Assembly (NCBI GenBank): GCA_023678885.1
Contig: CM043012.1
Location: 16,838,036-16,902,035, forward strand
Direction of reading: 5' to 3'
Source of the DNA: Pogostemon cablin
Taxonomy: Eukaryota; Streptophyta; Magnoliopsida; Lamiales; Lamiaceae
DNA length: 64,000 bases
Part shown: in pieces, positions 24,340-35,960 of the stretch
How the letters are laid out: each line of letters begins with the position of its first letter
How positions within the stretch are numbered: position 1 is the stretch's first letter
Translations under genes and position numbers: made by a program
The notes under the pieces: generated by a model
What the model was told of the DNA's origin: nothing
Databases searched by the model: none
The model's input: the letters and a program-made list of their open reading frames with translations, nothing else

Positions 24340-24898
24340 AGTTTTGTTAACGAGTATAATTAATGCTAATTACTAATTAATGAATTAGTGAATTATATTA
24401 TATCTTTGTGGGGGCAATATCTGAGTTTTCAGTCCACACATGCATTTAATCCCCCTCCCAACCAGGGGCTTATGTGTACATCCCAACAAAATTTGGCCAC
24501 TCATCTCTCACCCCTAATTATAAATACTACATTTAATAATCATTTTTTACCATTATTTTATCTATCCCTATCCATTTTCCATATTTTATATCCATTTTGA
24601 ATTTACTTTCTATTGAATTAAATCACAAGAATTTGTCATATCTGGGAAGCCCCCAAATATCACAGGCAGGTGGATCGAGATGCCAGGTCTTGAATAAATA
24701 TAATGAATAATGAGTGATAATTCAATTTTGATACTATAAGGCAAATTCCAGCCGACTGCATGAATCAAATTTGTGAATTTATACATTAATCAATAAAAAT
24801 ATACTACAACACTAATAAATAAGAATTCATACATTTTATTAGAGAATTTTTAGCAAAATTTTTATTAATTTTTAAAAAAAATTGAATATAAAAATAAA
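24340..24898. other. KASII upstream intergenic region
   Basis: AT-rich noncoding DNA. No divergent gene on the plus strand is supported; the 70-residue frame at 24388-24600 is low-complexity. Confidence 0.5.
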
Positions 24899-25448
24899 CT
24901 CCTTTCATCCAATAATACTTTTCACGTTTACTTTTATGTTATATTTAAGAAAATTTATACTTTTTGACCAATTTTATTGACTTTTGACTTTGGAGAGTAT
25001 TGTTGTATTTTTAGGTAATAAAAAGTAACTAATGATATGTGTGAAAAGGAGTTGTAGAAATTAAAGTAATTTTTAAAGTTGTTAGATAAAATGATTTTTT
25101 TGTGTGAGTGAAAGGTTTTATGGAATAAACAAATGAAGAAATTGTGAAAGGTTTTATGGGACGGAGGAAGTATATATTTATTAAAAAATACTCCCTCCGT
25201 AAACGTCCTTATGGTTACGTTTTCTTTTTGCACGGAGTTTAATGAATATAGTATTTTAATGTATATTGAGTTGAGAAAAATAATAATTTAATGTAAAGTG
25301 GGTAAGTGTATTAGTGGGATATGTGGACACATGAAAAAAGAAATAATTAATTTGTGTAGGTCTTATATGCTAAAAAAGGAAATATAACCATTAGGAAGGG
25401 ACGCCCAAAATGAAAATATGTAACCATTAGGATGGGACGGAGGAAGTA
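24899..25448. repeat. two adjacent Stowaway-like MITEs
   Basis: About 24899-25172 (CTCCTTTCATCC...GGGACGGAGGAAGTA) and 25189-25448 (TACTCCCTCCGT...GGGACGGAGGAAGTA). Both have the family's inverted termini and AT-rich interiors with TGTATTAGTGGG-type words. Confidence 0.7.
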
Positions 25449-25756
25449 CATAATATCTTATCTTATATATATACCGCTATAAATATTTTTTTAAAAAATA
25501 TGATGTGTCGCGAAGTAACTAATCAACATATTTTATTTTTATTTTAATATAGCAAATAATTTTTCTATTTTTTATTTTATTATTATATCACTAATTATAT
25601 TTATATATTAAATACCATCTATCTTGTTTTATTGGTTAGGAATACTCAAACCAACCATTAAAATACATTTTTAAAAAATTTGAGTAAATCCTCCTTATTA
25701 ATTACACTATGCGTATGAACATAGGATTATCTAATTAACTCTGACAAAATTTTCAG

Positions 25757-26243
25757 AGAAAAACTTGTGTGAGATCGTCTCACATAAACCCTTACGTGAA
25801 ACGGATAAAAAGTGATAATACTATTATTACTTTCGTTATAAAATTGTATCATTTTCGCTATAATGGTATCACTTTTTATTTATCTCCCTCTGTCCGCCAA
25901 AAACATATACATTTGCTTTTACACGTAGATTAAAGAGTATTATTATTTAATGTGTAGTATGTAGTTGTATTAGTGTGATGCGTGGATCCTATATATTAAA
26001 TGTATAAGTGATGTGTGTGAGTCACATGTGTGTAAAAAGGTAAATGTATGCGGACACCAAAAATAGAAAAATGTATGTCTTTCCGGTGGACAGAGGGAGT
26101 ATTATAAATAGTTCGTGAAATAGTTCACTGCGCCATTGTCACTTTTCATGAATAGAATATCACTTTTCGTTGATTATGTTATTATTTTTTTTATCCATCT
26201 CATGTAAAAGCATATGTAAGACGATTTCACACAAGACTTACCC
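25757..26243. repeat. MITE, GAGACGGTCTC family (copy 2), with a nested Stowaway-like MITE
   Basis: Left terminus ACTTGTGTGAGATCGTCTCACAT, right terminus inverted (GTAAGACGATTTCACACAAGACTTA). The interior has AAAAAGTGATAATA words. Inside it, 25881-26102 is a Stowaway-like copy (CTCCCTCTGTCCGCC...GGTGGACAGAGGGAGTA). Confidence 0.7.
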
Positions 26244-26323
26244 AAAATTCTAAACCCTTAATATTGTACTCATAAAATTAAATATATAGATAAGTACTAA
26301 TACAGTATTACATGTTTGGGATG

Positions 26324-29300
26324 AACTTGGATGAGACCATCTCCTGAATCCTCTTATATGAGACGGATCATTCATGAATAAATACAAATATTTTAAATTC
26401 AATGAAAAAAATTCAATAAAAATAGAGTTAATCTATTGTATACAATTGTACACTAACAACAACATATTCATGTCACAAACGGGTTAGTTATAAAATACAT
26501 ATAACCCGGATCACTTCTCACTTTTCTTCCTTCCACACACACGCACTTTAGTTCCTTCCACACACACGTTTCTCCACCTCCATCCCACAATCTGTTTCAC
26601 CGCCGCCTCTACTTCTACTTTCTGATCACCACCACTGTCGTCATCACAGCCTCCACCTTCCACCGTTGCCTCCATCATAATGACGTCAAGTCGTTCTCTT
26701 TCTTCTCCACTTTCTAATCACCACCACCACCGCCATCATTGCCGCCTCCACCTTCCACCGCCGTCATTGCCCCTTTACCCCCACTTTCTGATCTGCATCG
26801 CTAGCGATTCGCTCCAGATATACATCGATCTCTCTTCAGATCTCTTACTTCGCTCGGATCTGTTCTCTTTTAGATTTGTTCTTCATCGTCTCTTTCCATC
26901 TATGATATCTATCATCTCTCCAAATCTTAGATCTGTTTTACCTGTTAAAAATTTAATAATACATTTATTAAAAAAAGTATACACTTATTAATAAAAACGT
27001 ATACACTATTGAATTATAACTTATACATTAATATATGTGTGATTTTATATACTACCGGTAATTTTTTCAATTTACTAATTAACTATGAAATGTAGTAATT
27101 AAATTTATAAATAAAAATTGTATCATGTTAGTCTTTAAATATATATTTAAATATTTTAAAAAACTATATTTAATCCAGTAATATACATGTATTTTATAAT
27201 AAATGTACTAAACTTATACTGAAAAGTATAACATTGTATATTAACATGTATAACTAAAATTAATAAATATATTGATGAAAATATTGATTGATTAACTGAA
27301 AAAATAATACAATTATAGAAAAAAAATACATGATTAAATTACAACTACTCCACATTTGATTATGAAAATGCATATTAAAAATTAATTAAATTTAATACAA
27401 CTTTTTATATAAATTTGATAATACATTTAAGAATTAAATGTAATACATTTATATGATAAAACATATACACTGACGAATTAAAACGGAAACTTCACAAAAT
27501 CTCCAACAATAGAAGCATCAAGTAAATTTAATACAATTTAATTAAAAAACGTAATACATTTATATGATAAAACGTATACACTGACTAATTAAAACAAAAA
27601 CTTCACAAAATCTCCAACAACATAAATATCAATTAAATTTAATACAACTTTTTATATAAATTTAATTATACATTTAAGAGTTAAACGTAATACATTTATA
27701 TAAAAAAAGTATACAATGACGAATTAAAACAAAAACTTCAAAAAATCTCCAAGAATAGAAATATCTCAAGCAACCTCCACCCACCTTCACTCACCAACAG
27801 AAACTTACCCCACACCATTTCAACAGTCTTGTAAGATCGATAGTCAAAATTAATGCAAAATATCAACAACCTTCATAATCTTTTCACCTATTTTCTTCAA
27901 CAACAATGAAAGTAGAGAGAAAGGAGGAGCGATGGGTTGGGAGAGAGGGAAGTAGAATGGCCCATCAACACTTAAATATCCAGGTTAACGGGTCAAAATT
28001 GCCCTAGTTAGACCTTAACAATTGTATATAGTAGTTTTAGCCATAAAAATGAGGGTCATGTTTAGTTAGTTTACTGAATTACAATTAACAATAAAATCAA
28101 ATATTCAATCAAATATTCAATCAAATAGAGACTCAAAGTGAAAACAAAACTTCTTTTTTACTTCTAATTTATTTAATAAATAATTTTATTAATTATTAAA
28201 AAATATTTTTTTTATTTTTTATTTCTGAAAGATTCATAATCACACATCATTTTCTATTATATATATTATTACTTTTTATTCATCTTACAAATTAATTATA
28301 AAATAATTTATTTAATTAATTATCACTTTTTATAAATTAGATGTTTTTTTATTAAAATTGTTATTATTTTTTATTCATCTTATTAATAGTTTATATAATA
28401 GTGCAATTAGACGGTTATCACTTTTCTATTAAAAATATAATCATTTTTTATTCGTTCTTCTAATTATTTATGATATAGTTGAATTGATCAGTTATTATTT
28501 TTTCTTAGTATCACTTATATTAAAAATATTACCACATTTTATCATTAAACAAATTGTTAGGTGGAATTTACTTTCGTAATTATTTATCACTTTTTTTATT
28601 AAAGATGTTATCACATTTTTTTTAATATTATCACTTTTCATTTATAGTATTAACTATTCATTAAATAGTTTTATCACCATTATCATTTAAATTAATTGGG
28701 TATCATTTTTCTTATAAAGGTTATCACGTTTTATCTTTCTCATGAACGACTCACATGGGTTTTAGAAATTATGAATTATTCATGACATAATTCAAATGAA
28801 AAAGTATCACTCTCTTTTTTACCAATAATTTTTATAAAAAAAAAATATTACTATTTTTTAAAAATATTATCATATTTTATAAATTTATACTAATATTTAT
28901 AATAAAAGTGTAGAAAAAAAATATATATATATATATATGTAAGATCTAATTAATTTCCCTTTCATAATGAATTTTTAAAATTTTAAATTTGATATTAACC
29001 AAACAAGACCTTTACAATTTATTTAGTTCTAATTAATTTTACTATATAATAAGTTTGGAATAATTACTAAGTACATACTTTGTATTCCAAATTACTATAA
29101 AATATATTAATTTAAAATAATTACTCTCACATACAAAATATTAAAATAAAATATCAAATATAACCGTAAATCCATACACTTTTAAATCACAAACCCTAAA
29201 CCCTCACCCACGCCGGACCATCACCGGACCACCAACGTCGTCGCCGGACCGCCGGTCGGCCGGTCATCGGAGCTTCGCCGGACCGCGCAGAATTCTTCCG

Positions 29301-29733
29301 GGCCGCCACCAGTTGGTCGTCGAAATTCTGCCACCACCGAAGCTCAGGCGGCCGGTCGTCGGACCGCCGCCGGAGCTTCGTCGGACCACCCCACTTTTTT
29401 GCTGCACACACTTTTTTTTACGGCACACACTTTTTTACTGTGCACACTTTTACTGCACACGAACTTTTGCTGCACACAACATTTATGTGCAGCAAATTTT
29501 AGGGGTAATATTAGAATATCACTATATATTTTTGTGGTTAGTAGTAATATTTTTGTATTTTGTATCTCATAGTAATTAAGGATTTTTTTTACCTAGTAGT
29601 AATCCTTTCAATAATTTTTTAATTTTCTAATTTATTAACAATTAATCAGGATCCTTTAAAATTATTTGTTTGAGTTAATGAATAATCCGTCTCATATAAG
29701 GGGATCTGTGAGACGGTCTCACCCAAATCTTTA
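26324..29733. mobile_element. large nonautonomous element with GAGACGGTCTC-family termini (copy 3, about 3.4 kb)
   Basis: The left end (AACTTGGATGAGACCATCTCC, then CTCTTATATGAGACGGATCATTCAT) is matched in inverse orientation at 29680-29733 (AATAATCCGTCTCATATAAGG, then GTGAGACGGTCTCACCCAA). No transposase is visible. The interior holds a Pro/Ser-rich 103-residue frame (26680-26991) of low complexity, three tandem copies of a 110-135-bp unit beginning GTAATACATTTATAT (27440, 27551, 27687), AT-rich DNA with AAAGTGATA words (28100-28900), and a GC-rich CGCCGGACC-type repeat tract (29205-29400). It may instead be two closer MITE ends that happen to pair. Confidence 0.4.
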
Positions 29734-29824
29734 TCAATATCTTTTTTATTAAATTTATTATTATTTATTGGTTATATTTTTACTCTAGGTTGGTTTAAAA
29801 TAGATAATAATTAAATCAATTAAT

Positions 29825-30040
29825 AAACACGTATCTTCAAAAGATATGAATAAATTAGTATTTATTAAATTATTATGCTATAAAAATAGTGCAAACAGAT
29901 TTAAGGAGCTATTAGATTTCAAATCTTTAGATTAAACACGTATCTTCAAAAGATATGAATAAATTCTATTTATTAAATTATTATGCTATAAAAATAGTGC
30001 AAACAGATTTAAGGAGCTATTAGATTTCAAATCTTTAGAT
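29825..30040. repeat. 109-bp tandem duplication
   Basis: The unit starting AAACACGTATCTTC occurs at 29825 and again at 29934 and is nearly identical between copies, including the shared phrase AAGGAGCTATTAGATTTC. Confidence 0.9.
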
Positions 30041-30084
30041 TCAAAAGGTGAGTTATTATTATTATTATTTAATTTTTACTAATG

Positions 30085-30584
30085 TATTTCTTTCGTCCCA
30101 TCAAGATATACTTCTTTCACTTTGAGCATCTCAATTCAAAGAGCCTTATTTCATTTTTTTACACACATAACACTCACACACACTCACTCATACAATTAAA
30201 ATATGGATTCCACACTTTCACTAATAAAATTATTCACCACATATTAAATAATAATACTCATAAATACATGTGCAAAAAACAAAAGACACTCTTTAAATGA
30301 GACGGAGGGAGTATATCGTTATACAATTAAACCAAAGTAAAGACATATGTGAGACCATCTCATTTAAGAATTTACGTGAGCCATATAAAAAGTGATAACT
30401 TTTATAATAAAAAATGATATTCAATTAATTAAAATGATGACACTATTTCATGAATTATTTATAATATAAATGAAAAGAGATAACATTTTATAGCTAAATT
30501 GGTAACATTTAATAGCGAAAATTGGAACTAAATTAAAAAGTGTAAAATGATCTCACATGAAACGATCTCATGCAAGACTTATCC
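30085..30584. repeat. Stowaway-like MITE followed by GAGACGGTCTC-family MITE (copy 4)
   Basis: About 30085-30313 has TATTTCTTTCGTCCC...GAGACGGAGGGAGTA ends. About 30338-30584 has ACATATGTGAGACCATCTCA at the left and AAACGATCTCATGCAAGACTT at the right, with AAAAAGTGATAAC words inside (about 245 bp). Confidence 0.65.
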
Positions 30585-30601
30585 TTACACCAATTAATAA
30601 A

Positions 30602-30966
30602 AGGCTAATTATTTGTGCATCCGGGTGCATTGTTTGTGCACCCACTTTCAGAAACTTATACACTTATGAATAAAAATGTATACACTTTGTTAGGTAAGTT
30701 TTTTTTAATGAAAAAATGAATATAAAAAAACTATACAATTATTAAAAAAACATGTGTATATTATTGAAAAACTCTGTGCATTCACTTTCAAAAATTTATA
30801 CATTTATTAATAAAAATGTATACACTTTGTTAGATAAGTTTTTTTAAATGAAAAATTGAATATAAAAATTGTACAATTATTAAAAAACATGTATACACTA
30901 TTGAATAAAAAATTATACATATATGGGTGTAAGCGTGCACCCGAGTGCACATGATATTAACTTTTA
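30602..30966. repeat. MITE-like element, GTGCACCCGG family (copy 2)
   Basis: Left end GGCTAATTATTTGTGCATCCGGGTGCA; right end GCGTGCACCCGAGTGCACATGATATT. The interior contains an imperfect duplication of a segment with TATACA...TTATTAATAAAAATG (about 30650 and 30790). Confidence 0.6.
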
Positions 30967-31021
30967 ATAAAAATATATCTTAAAAAATTGAGTAAATCCT
31001 CTTTATTAAATTTATATATTA

Positions 31022-31912
31022 TGAGAGAGGAAATATTCTGCCTCAATTGAGTAGAATATGTTATTGATCACGATAAAAATACAAAGAGTGCGAGAAATAC
31101 GCAAACAAATATAATTTACAAGAAATAAAAAAATATGCTAAATATCTTTACTACATTTATTCACACCCCCGACAAGCAAAGCGTGGGATTAGAGAGCACG
31201 CGAAGCTTGGACCGGACAAGCAAAGTGTGGGATTAGAGAGCACGCGAAGCTTGGACCGGAAGAATTCGAACTGTGGGCGAGCCAAACTCTTAGTGAATAC
31301 ATCTGCAAGTTGAAGATTTGATGGGACGGACTGAGTTTGTAGTTGACCACTCTCAACTAGCTCCCGAATGAAATGACAATCAATGTCAATATGTTTAGGT
31401 CGTTTGTGAGACATCAGATTCTGGGACAGAAAGAGAGCACTCTTATTGTCACTCAATAGAACTGGACAGAAAGAGAGCACTCTTATTGTCACTCAATAGA
31501 ACTGACGCGATGAGGGTAGAGAGTGGAGATCGCGGAGATGTGAAATTCATACTAACTCTGCAGCTGTACTAGCTATAGCACGATACTCAGACTCACAACT
31601 CGAGCGGGAAACTGTAGGGTGTTTCTTGACACTCCTAAGAGGCGAGATTTGGATAGAGAAAGATGGAATAACCATAAGTAAAACGCCGAGTATCAATACA
31701 CCTTCAGCCCGGTTGTCAAAACCTCTACAGTTCGTATCGTCCTATCTCTTGCTGCTCTGATACCATGAGATAAGAAATATTCTACCTCGGTTGAGTAGAA
31801 TATGTTATTGTTCACAATAAATATACAAAGAGTGCGAGAAATGCGCAAACAAATATAATTTACAAGAAATAAAAAGATATGCTAAATATCTTTATTATTA
31901 AATTTATTCACA
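31022..31912 (-). mobile_element. complete TRIM-like / internally rearranged Ty1/copia element, 891 bp, TSD TATTA
   Basis: Two direct repeats (31022-31165 and 31766-31912, 144 and 147 bp, TGAGA...TTCACA on the plus strand) bound the element. TATTA flanks both ends (31017-31021 and 31913-31917). On the minus strand the right repeat ends in CTCA followed immediately by TGGTATCAGAGC (31765-31754), a perfect copia primer-binding site, so the element runs on the minus strand. The interior holds a minus-strand RNase H tail (31492-31260) and, on the plus strand, a reverse transcriptase fragment (31695-31758) in opposite orientation. Two internal segments are tandemly duplicated (about 31171-31260 and 31420-31500). 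Confidence 0.9.
31157..31492 (-). pseudogene. copia RNase H C-terminal fragment
   Basis: The frame contains LSDNKSALFLSQN, then HKRPKHIDIDCHFIRELVES, then LQLADVFTKSLARPQFEFFRSKLRVL, which is the conserved end of copia RNase H (the 'KHIDIDCHFIRE...ADIFTK' region). The first RNase H catalytic residues are missing. The tail after SKLRVL is encoded by a duplicated 43-bp unit and is not part of the domain. Confidence 0.85.
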
Positions 31913-32328
31913 TATTAATTGTGAATACGCTAATATATATAACTCCTTAAAGATATAATGTGTCGTGACGTGTAATTCCAAAAACTCTCTACTAATTAAT
32001 TATGTAAATGGTTTTTTAATAATATGAATTATGAGATTATATTGAACATAAACTTTTCTTATTTTTGAAATTACATATTAAAATATGATTTATTATGTTG
32101 TAAGCCTTATTCAAGTTTTAGAAAATTCAACAAATGTTTTTTTATTTTTTAAGTTTTAAAAATTAAATATAAGGTTTTTCAAATTTTTTTGTCTTAAAAT
32201 TCTAAATAATTCATATTATTTAAATTTTTTTTCAAAAAAATAATAATTTATTCAAATCTTACTTGAGATGGGTATACGTGAGACGGATTATGAGATTAGT
32301 TGATTTATTGTTAAAGTAAAGTTATTAT

Positions 32329-32361
<33 letters not shown>

Positions 32362-32733
32362 GGTAAAGTATGGTTGATAGTTGAAAATTCCATTTTTAAA
32401 TATTAAATTGAGATTATGATATATTAAGTATATCACTCTAATATTTTGCAGATAGTAATATATTTGATTCTATCTATTTTATAGAAATAATACTTAATAT
32501 TTAATGTTATGTACTTATTAGAGAATAATTGATAGTAACTTAAATTAATTACTTTAAACTAATTTAGTTAATAGTATATTGATTATTAATTATAACTAAA
32601 TGTACATTTATTAAAAAATATATATATTATTAAATAAAAATTAATACAACACGTGTAACCCGAATATGAACTCTTGATTTGATGTGTAAGTAAATAAACT
32701 CTATGAGCATAAAAATTTACATTACACTATCAC
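31913..32733. other. AT-rich noncoding DNA
   Basis: No genes. Contains an (AT)n run at 32332-32361 and a lone GAGACGGATTATGAGA phrase at about 32281. Confidence 0.5.
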
Positions 32734-34340
32734 TAAATGTGGGCAAATTTAATAAAATAAGTATTGTTTAAAAATATTTTATTAAACTATAATGGAGTTA
32801 AAAGAATTTAAAAAATTAAGCAAAGTCACCACACTAATGGTGACTTTATTGTTTACTTTTAAAAAAAATAGTAATTTTTTTATTTTTTTTCTCTATATTT
32901 TACTGTATATTTAGAAATTTTGATTCTAAATTTTTTTGTCAATTAAATTTTAATTTATAATATTGTTTTTTAAAGTTTTCTTCACAAAAATTGTCCTTCT
33001 GTGTGGATCTGTTACTAAATTTTAGTTACATGATCATTTAAGAGACAGTAAACTTTCTAAATTTATAATTTTAATTTATGAATTGAATGTTTCTTTTTAA
33101 AATAATTATTTTCGAAAAAACTTAAATCTCTATTAAAACCTTCGCATTTTAAAATTATTTCTGTATGTAAAATATTTCTGAATTTATGGAACAATATGAA
33201 AAGTAAAAATAACAAAATAAATTTAAAATAAATGGAAATTGTAGAAATTTTCTTTTTCCTAGAAATATATTTCATCCATACATAACTCATCATCAAACTC
33301 TATTTAACTGATATTTAAAAAATTAAATTTTTTACTTGAGGCGCTCTCTTGTGAGACAGATCAATCCATTACTAAAATATGTTTATCATATAGATAAAGT
33401 ATATTTATTTGTATTTAAAGTATGTTAATAATAAATTATATTATAACACGCTAAAATCATATTTTAATGCATAAAACAACCTATTTTAGAAAATATACTT
33501 TAACAACCATTAAATATATTTTATCTTACAATAAACATATTTTAGTGATAGTCAACCCGTTTCACAAGAAACTTTATCTATTTACTTGATTGATTTTGGG
33601 AGTAATTTATTTTTTTAATAAATAAAGTGTAAAATATGTTATATTTATTAAATGAGAATATCACATTTGAAATTGTTGTGTTGGTCGTAATTTTTGTTTG
33701 GAGAAATTTTACGTAAGATCATTTTACATTTTTGTAATGAAGTAGTACTATTTTTATTAAAAATATTGTCACTTTTCTTTAAAAATATTATTAGTTTTTA
33801 TTTATTGGAGATAGTTTTTGCACTTTTGTTTTATGGGATAAAAATATGAGTTGTAGACATGAAATTTAAAATATTCGAAACACTAAAAATTAAGAAAATT
33901 ATAAATCAAATTTTTATATTTTTTTTCTAAAATTAATAAAATTTAAAAAAATTAAAGTTAACGAAAAAATTAGAATAAAATTAAAGAAACAATAGTATCA
34001 TTTTTTAAAATTAATTATTAAACTTTAGTAGATAAAAGAATATATGCAAACGATAAAAAAAAACTAGAATTAAATTTTTTAAAAAGAAATTTAGCAATAT
34101 TATTTTTCTAAATGTTAATAAATTTTTATAGGTAAAAGATAAAATTAAAATTATAAGGAATTTTTTTTTAAAAAAAAAGTACAATGCTACAGTAAAGTCA
34201 CCCGTGGTGACTTTTCTATTATTACACAAAGTCATCCTTTGTAATGGTGACTTCGCTTATTTCGTAAATTTTTTTAATTCTAGTACTAATTTGACAACTT
34301 TTTGAAACCATGCATATTTTATTAAATTTGCCCTAAATGT
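32734..34340. mobile_element. Mutator-like nonautonomous element, about 100-bp TIRs, 1593 bp
   Basis: The element spans 32741-34333. Its ends are inverted repeats: GGGCAAATTTAATAAAATA at the left and its inverse at the right, and the likeness continues for about 100 bp to a subterminal AAGC(A/G)AAGTCACCA motif near 32817 and 34258. TAAATGT flanks both ends (32734-32740, 34334-34340). The GGGCAAATT-type terminus and long TIRs fit Mutator-like elements, although a 7-8-bp duplication is shorter than the usual 9. The interior is AT-rich and includes a possible unrelated GTGAGAC-type inverted pair at 33340-33575. There is no transposase; short minus frames here are low-complexity. Confidence 0.7.
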
Positions 34341-34677
34341 GTGTTGTGTAAAGATAATTTATTAAAAATAAAAATTATTGAACATTTCAACGAAAATGAG
34401 ACCGTGAAATGCATCGTGAAACGATATTCAAAATTTCAAACTCATAAATTAAATTAATTACTTTAAACTTATTTAATTAATACGTAGTATATTAATTATA
34501 AACAGTAGAGTTGGGCTAGAGCGCTACAAATAGAACTAACATAAATATTCGTGTCAATGAAACCGAAAAATACCCATTAGCATGATAAATTCCGATATTC
34601 AAACTCATCACTTAAATTAATTACTTTAAACTAATTCTATTAATACTAGTATTAATTGATTATAAACAATAGAGTCA

Positions 34678-35141
34678 TGCTAGAAAATTTTTAATTTCTT
34701 ATATAGTCATAATGCAATATATTATTATGCAATTATATTAGTTATTCAATTATTTTATGAACTTAATTAAGTGATTCAATTAAGGTGTAAAGTCCATGAG
34801 CTATAATATTTCGTTATAGGCCAATTGAGTAAATACCCAATACTATGTGATTAGGTGATTATGAGTAGTCTAGTCAAGTAGTATATAAAGGCTTCCGGTT
34901 ATGGTCCCCAACATACTAAGTCGCACATGGTCTTCCCTTCTCCCCATCGGGAGGGATTACGACAGTTCCATGAAGGAAGAAGGAGGCTTAGTTGAAGAAT
35001 GTCATAATACCACTAGATCGGTGAGTTCGTGTTCCGCCTAGAGGATTTTACAGATTAAGGTACGCTTCTGCTTTAACGGTGTAAATCTCGTTAATTATAA
35101 TAGGGTTAAAGACATTATGATTTATGAATTTATTTCCAACA
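34678..35141 (+). repeat. copia-type LTR (5' LTR of a decayed element)
   Basis: The block runs from TGCTAGAAAATTTTT to TTTCCAACA (464 bp) and is followed after two bases by TGGTATCACTCG (35144 onward), a slightly altered initiator-tRNA primer-binding site. A TATATAAAGG box lies at about 34882. No matching 3' LTR was found in the window. The outer (left) boundary is tentative. Confidence 0.6.
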
Positions 35142-35960
35142 AGTGGTATCACTCGTTAGATTTTAATCTCTTCTTAATGATGAATTAATGTGGTTGTTAG
35201 GGGGAGAAGAGACATTAATCTGAGCAAAGCTAACATAAAGAGAGAGATTTGCCCCCTAGGCGTGTTTGTGGCTTTTTCCAGGGGATGAAAGGATGATTGT
35301 ACTGTCATGGGGGTTTTTCATATTTATATTGGATAATCTGACGTCACTCTTATCTAGGCAAGTGATAGATTATTGTGTACAGTGTGAGCACTAAATGCAT
35401 TTTAGCCTCATGTGATTTATTTGTAGGATACGATCTAGGATATCCTCTACGTGTGTATCTTGGAGCAGATTCTGCGTATCTGAGACAATTGGATCAAGTG
35501 GTATATTTGGCTTAGTCAGGCGGAGCCTCTTTGCTTCTGGCCGGGAGGCTCGTGGGCTCCTAATGGAGAATTGGGTTGGCGGGCCCAATATATGAACATG
35601 TGAAAGGTCCATTCTCAGAATGTATACCATATTAGCCCCCAGATTTCGTCGTCACTGGCGCGTGGTAAGTGGAGGCGGAACCTTCTTGAAGCATGCACGT
35701 GTCCCGATTTTCGATTTTCTGATCTAAAACGATGTCTTAAAGATCGTGAAGTGACGTTTCGAAATTTTAGGGCATTTTCGACGCACCTTTTTGTCATTCG
35801 AGCTGCGTTCGTCAGGCTCCGCATTAATGACCTTCTGAATATAGGTCACGTCGATCAGGAAATTATGCTTTAAAAAGGGCCTTTTCTCCTATCACAATTT
35901 CATCTTCATCCTCTATTTATTCTTCCGACTTTCCTTTCTTTTTATCCATAGTGTTTAAGC
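35142..35960 (+). other. element internal leader and upstream region of the gypsy-type ORF
   Basis: Begins with the primer-binding site (TGGTATCA, 35144). There is no clear coding sequence until about 35960. From about 35640 the composition becomes more GC-rich and a TTTAAAAAGGG-like box lies near 35870, which may be the promoter of the downstream reading frame. Minus-strand frames here (35630-35391, 35824-35615) are shadows. Confidence 0.45.

Noticed and set aside
24095..24340. 81-residue minus frame upstream of KASII
   Set aside because: It lies in the CT-rich leader of KASII, has Ser/Leu low complexity and no recognised domain.
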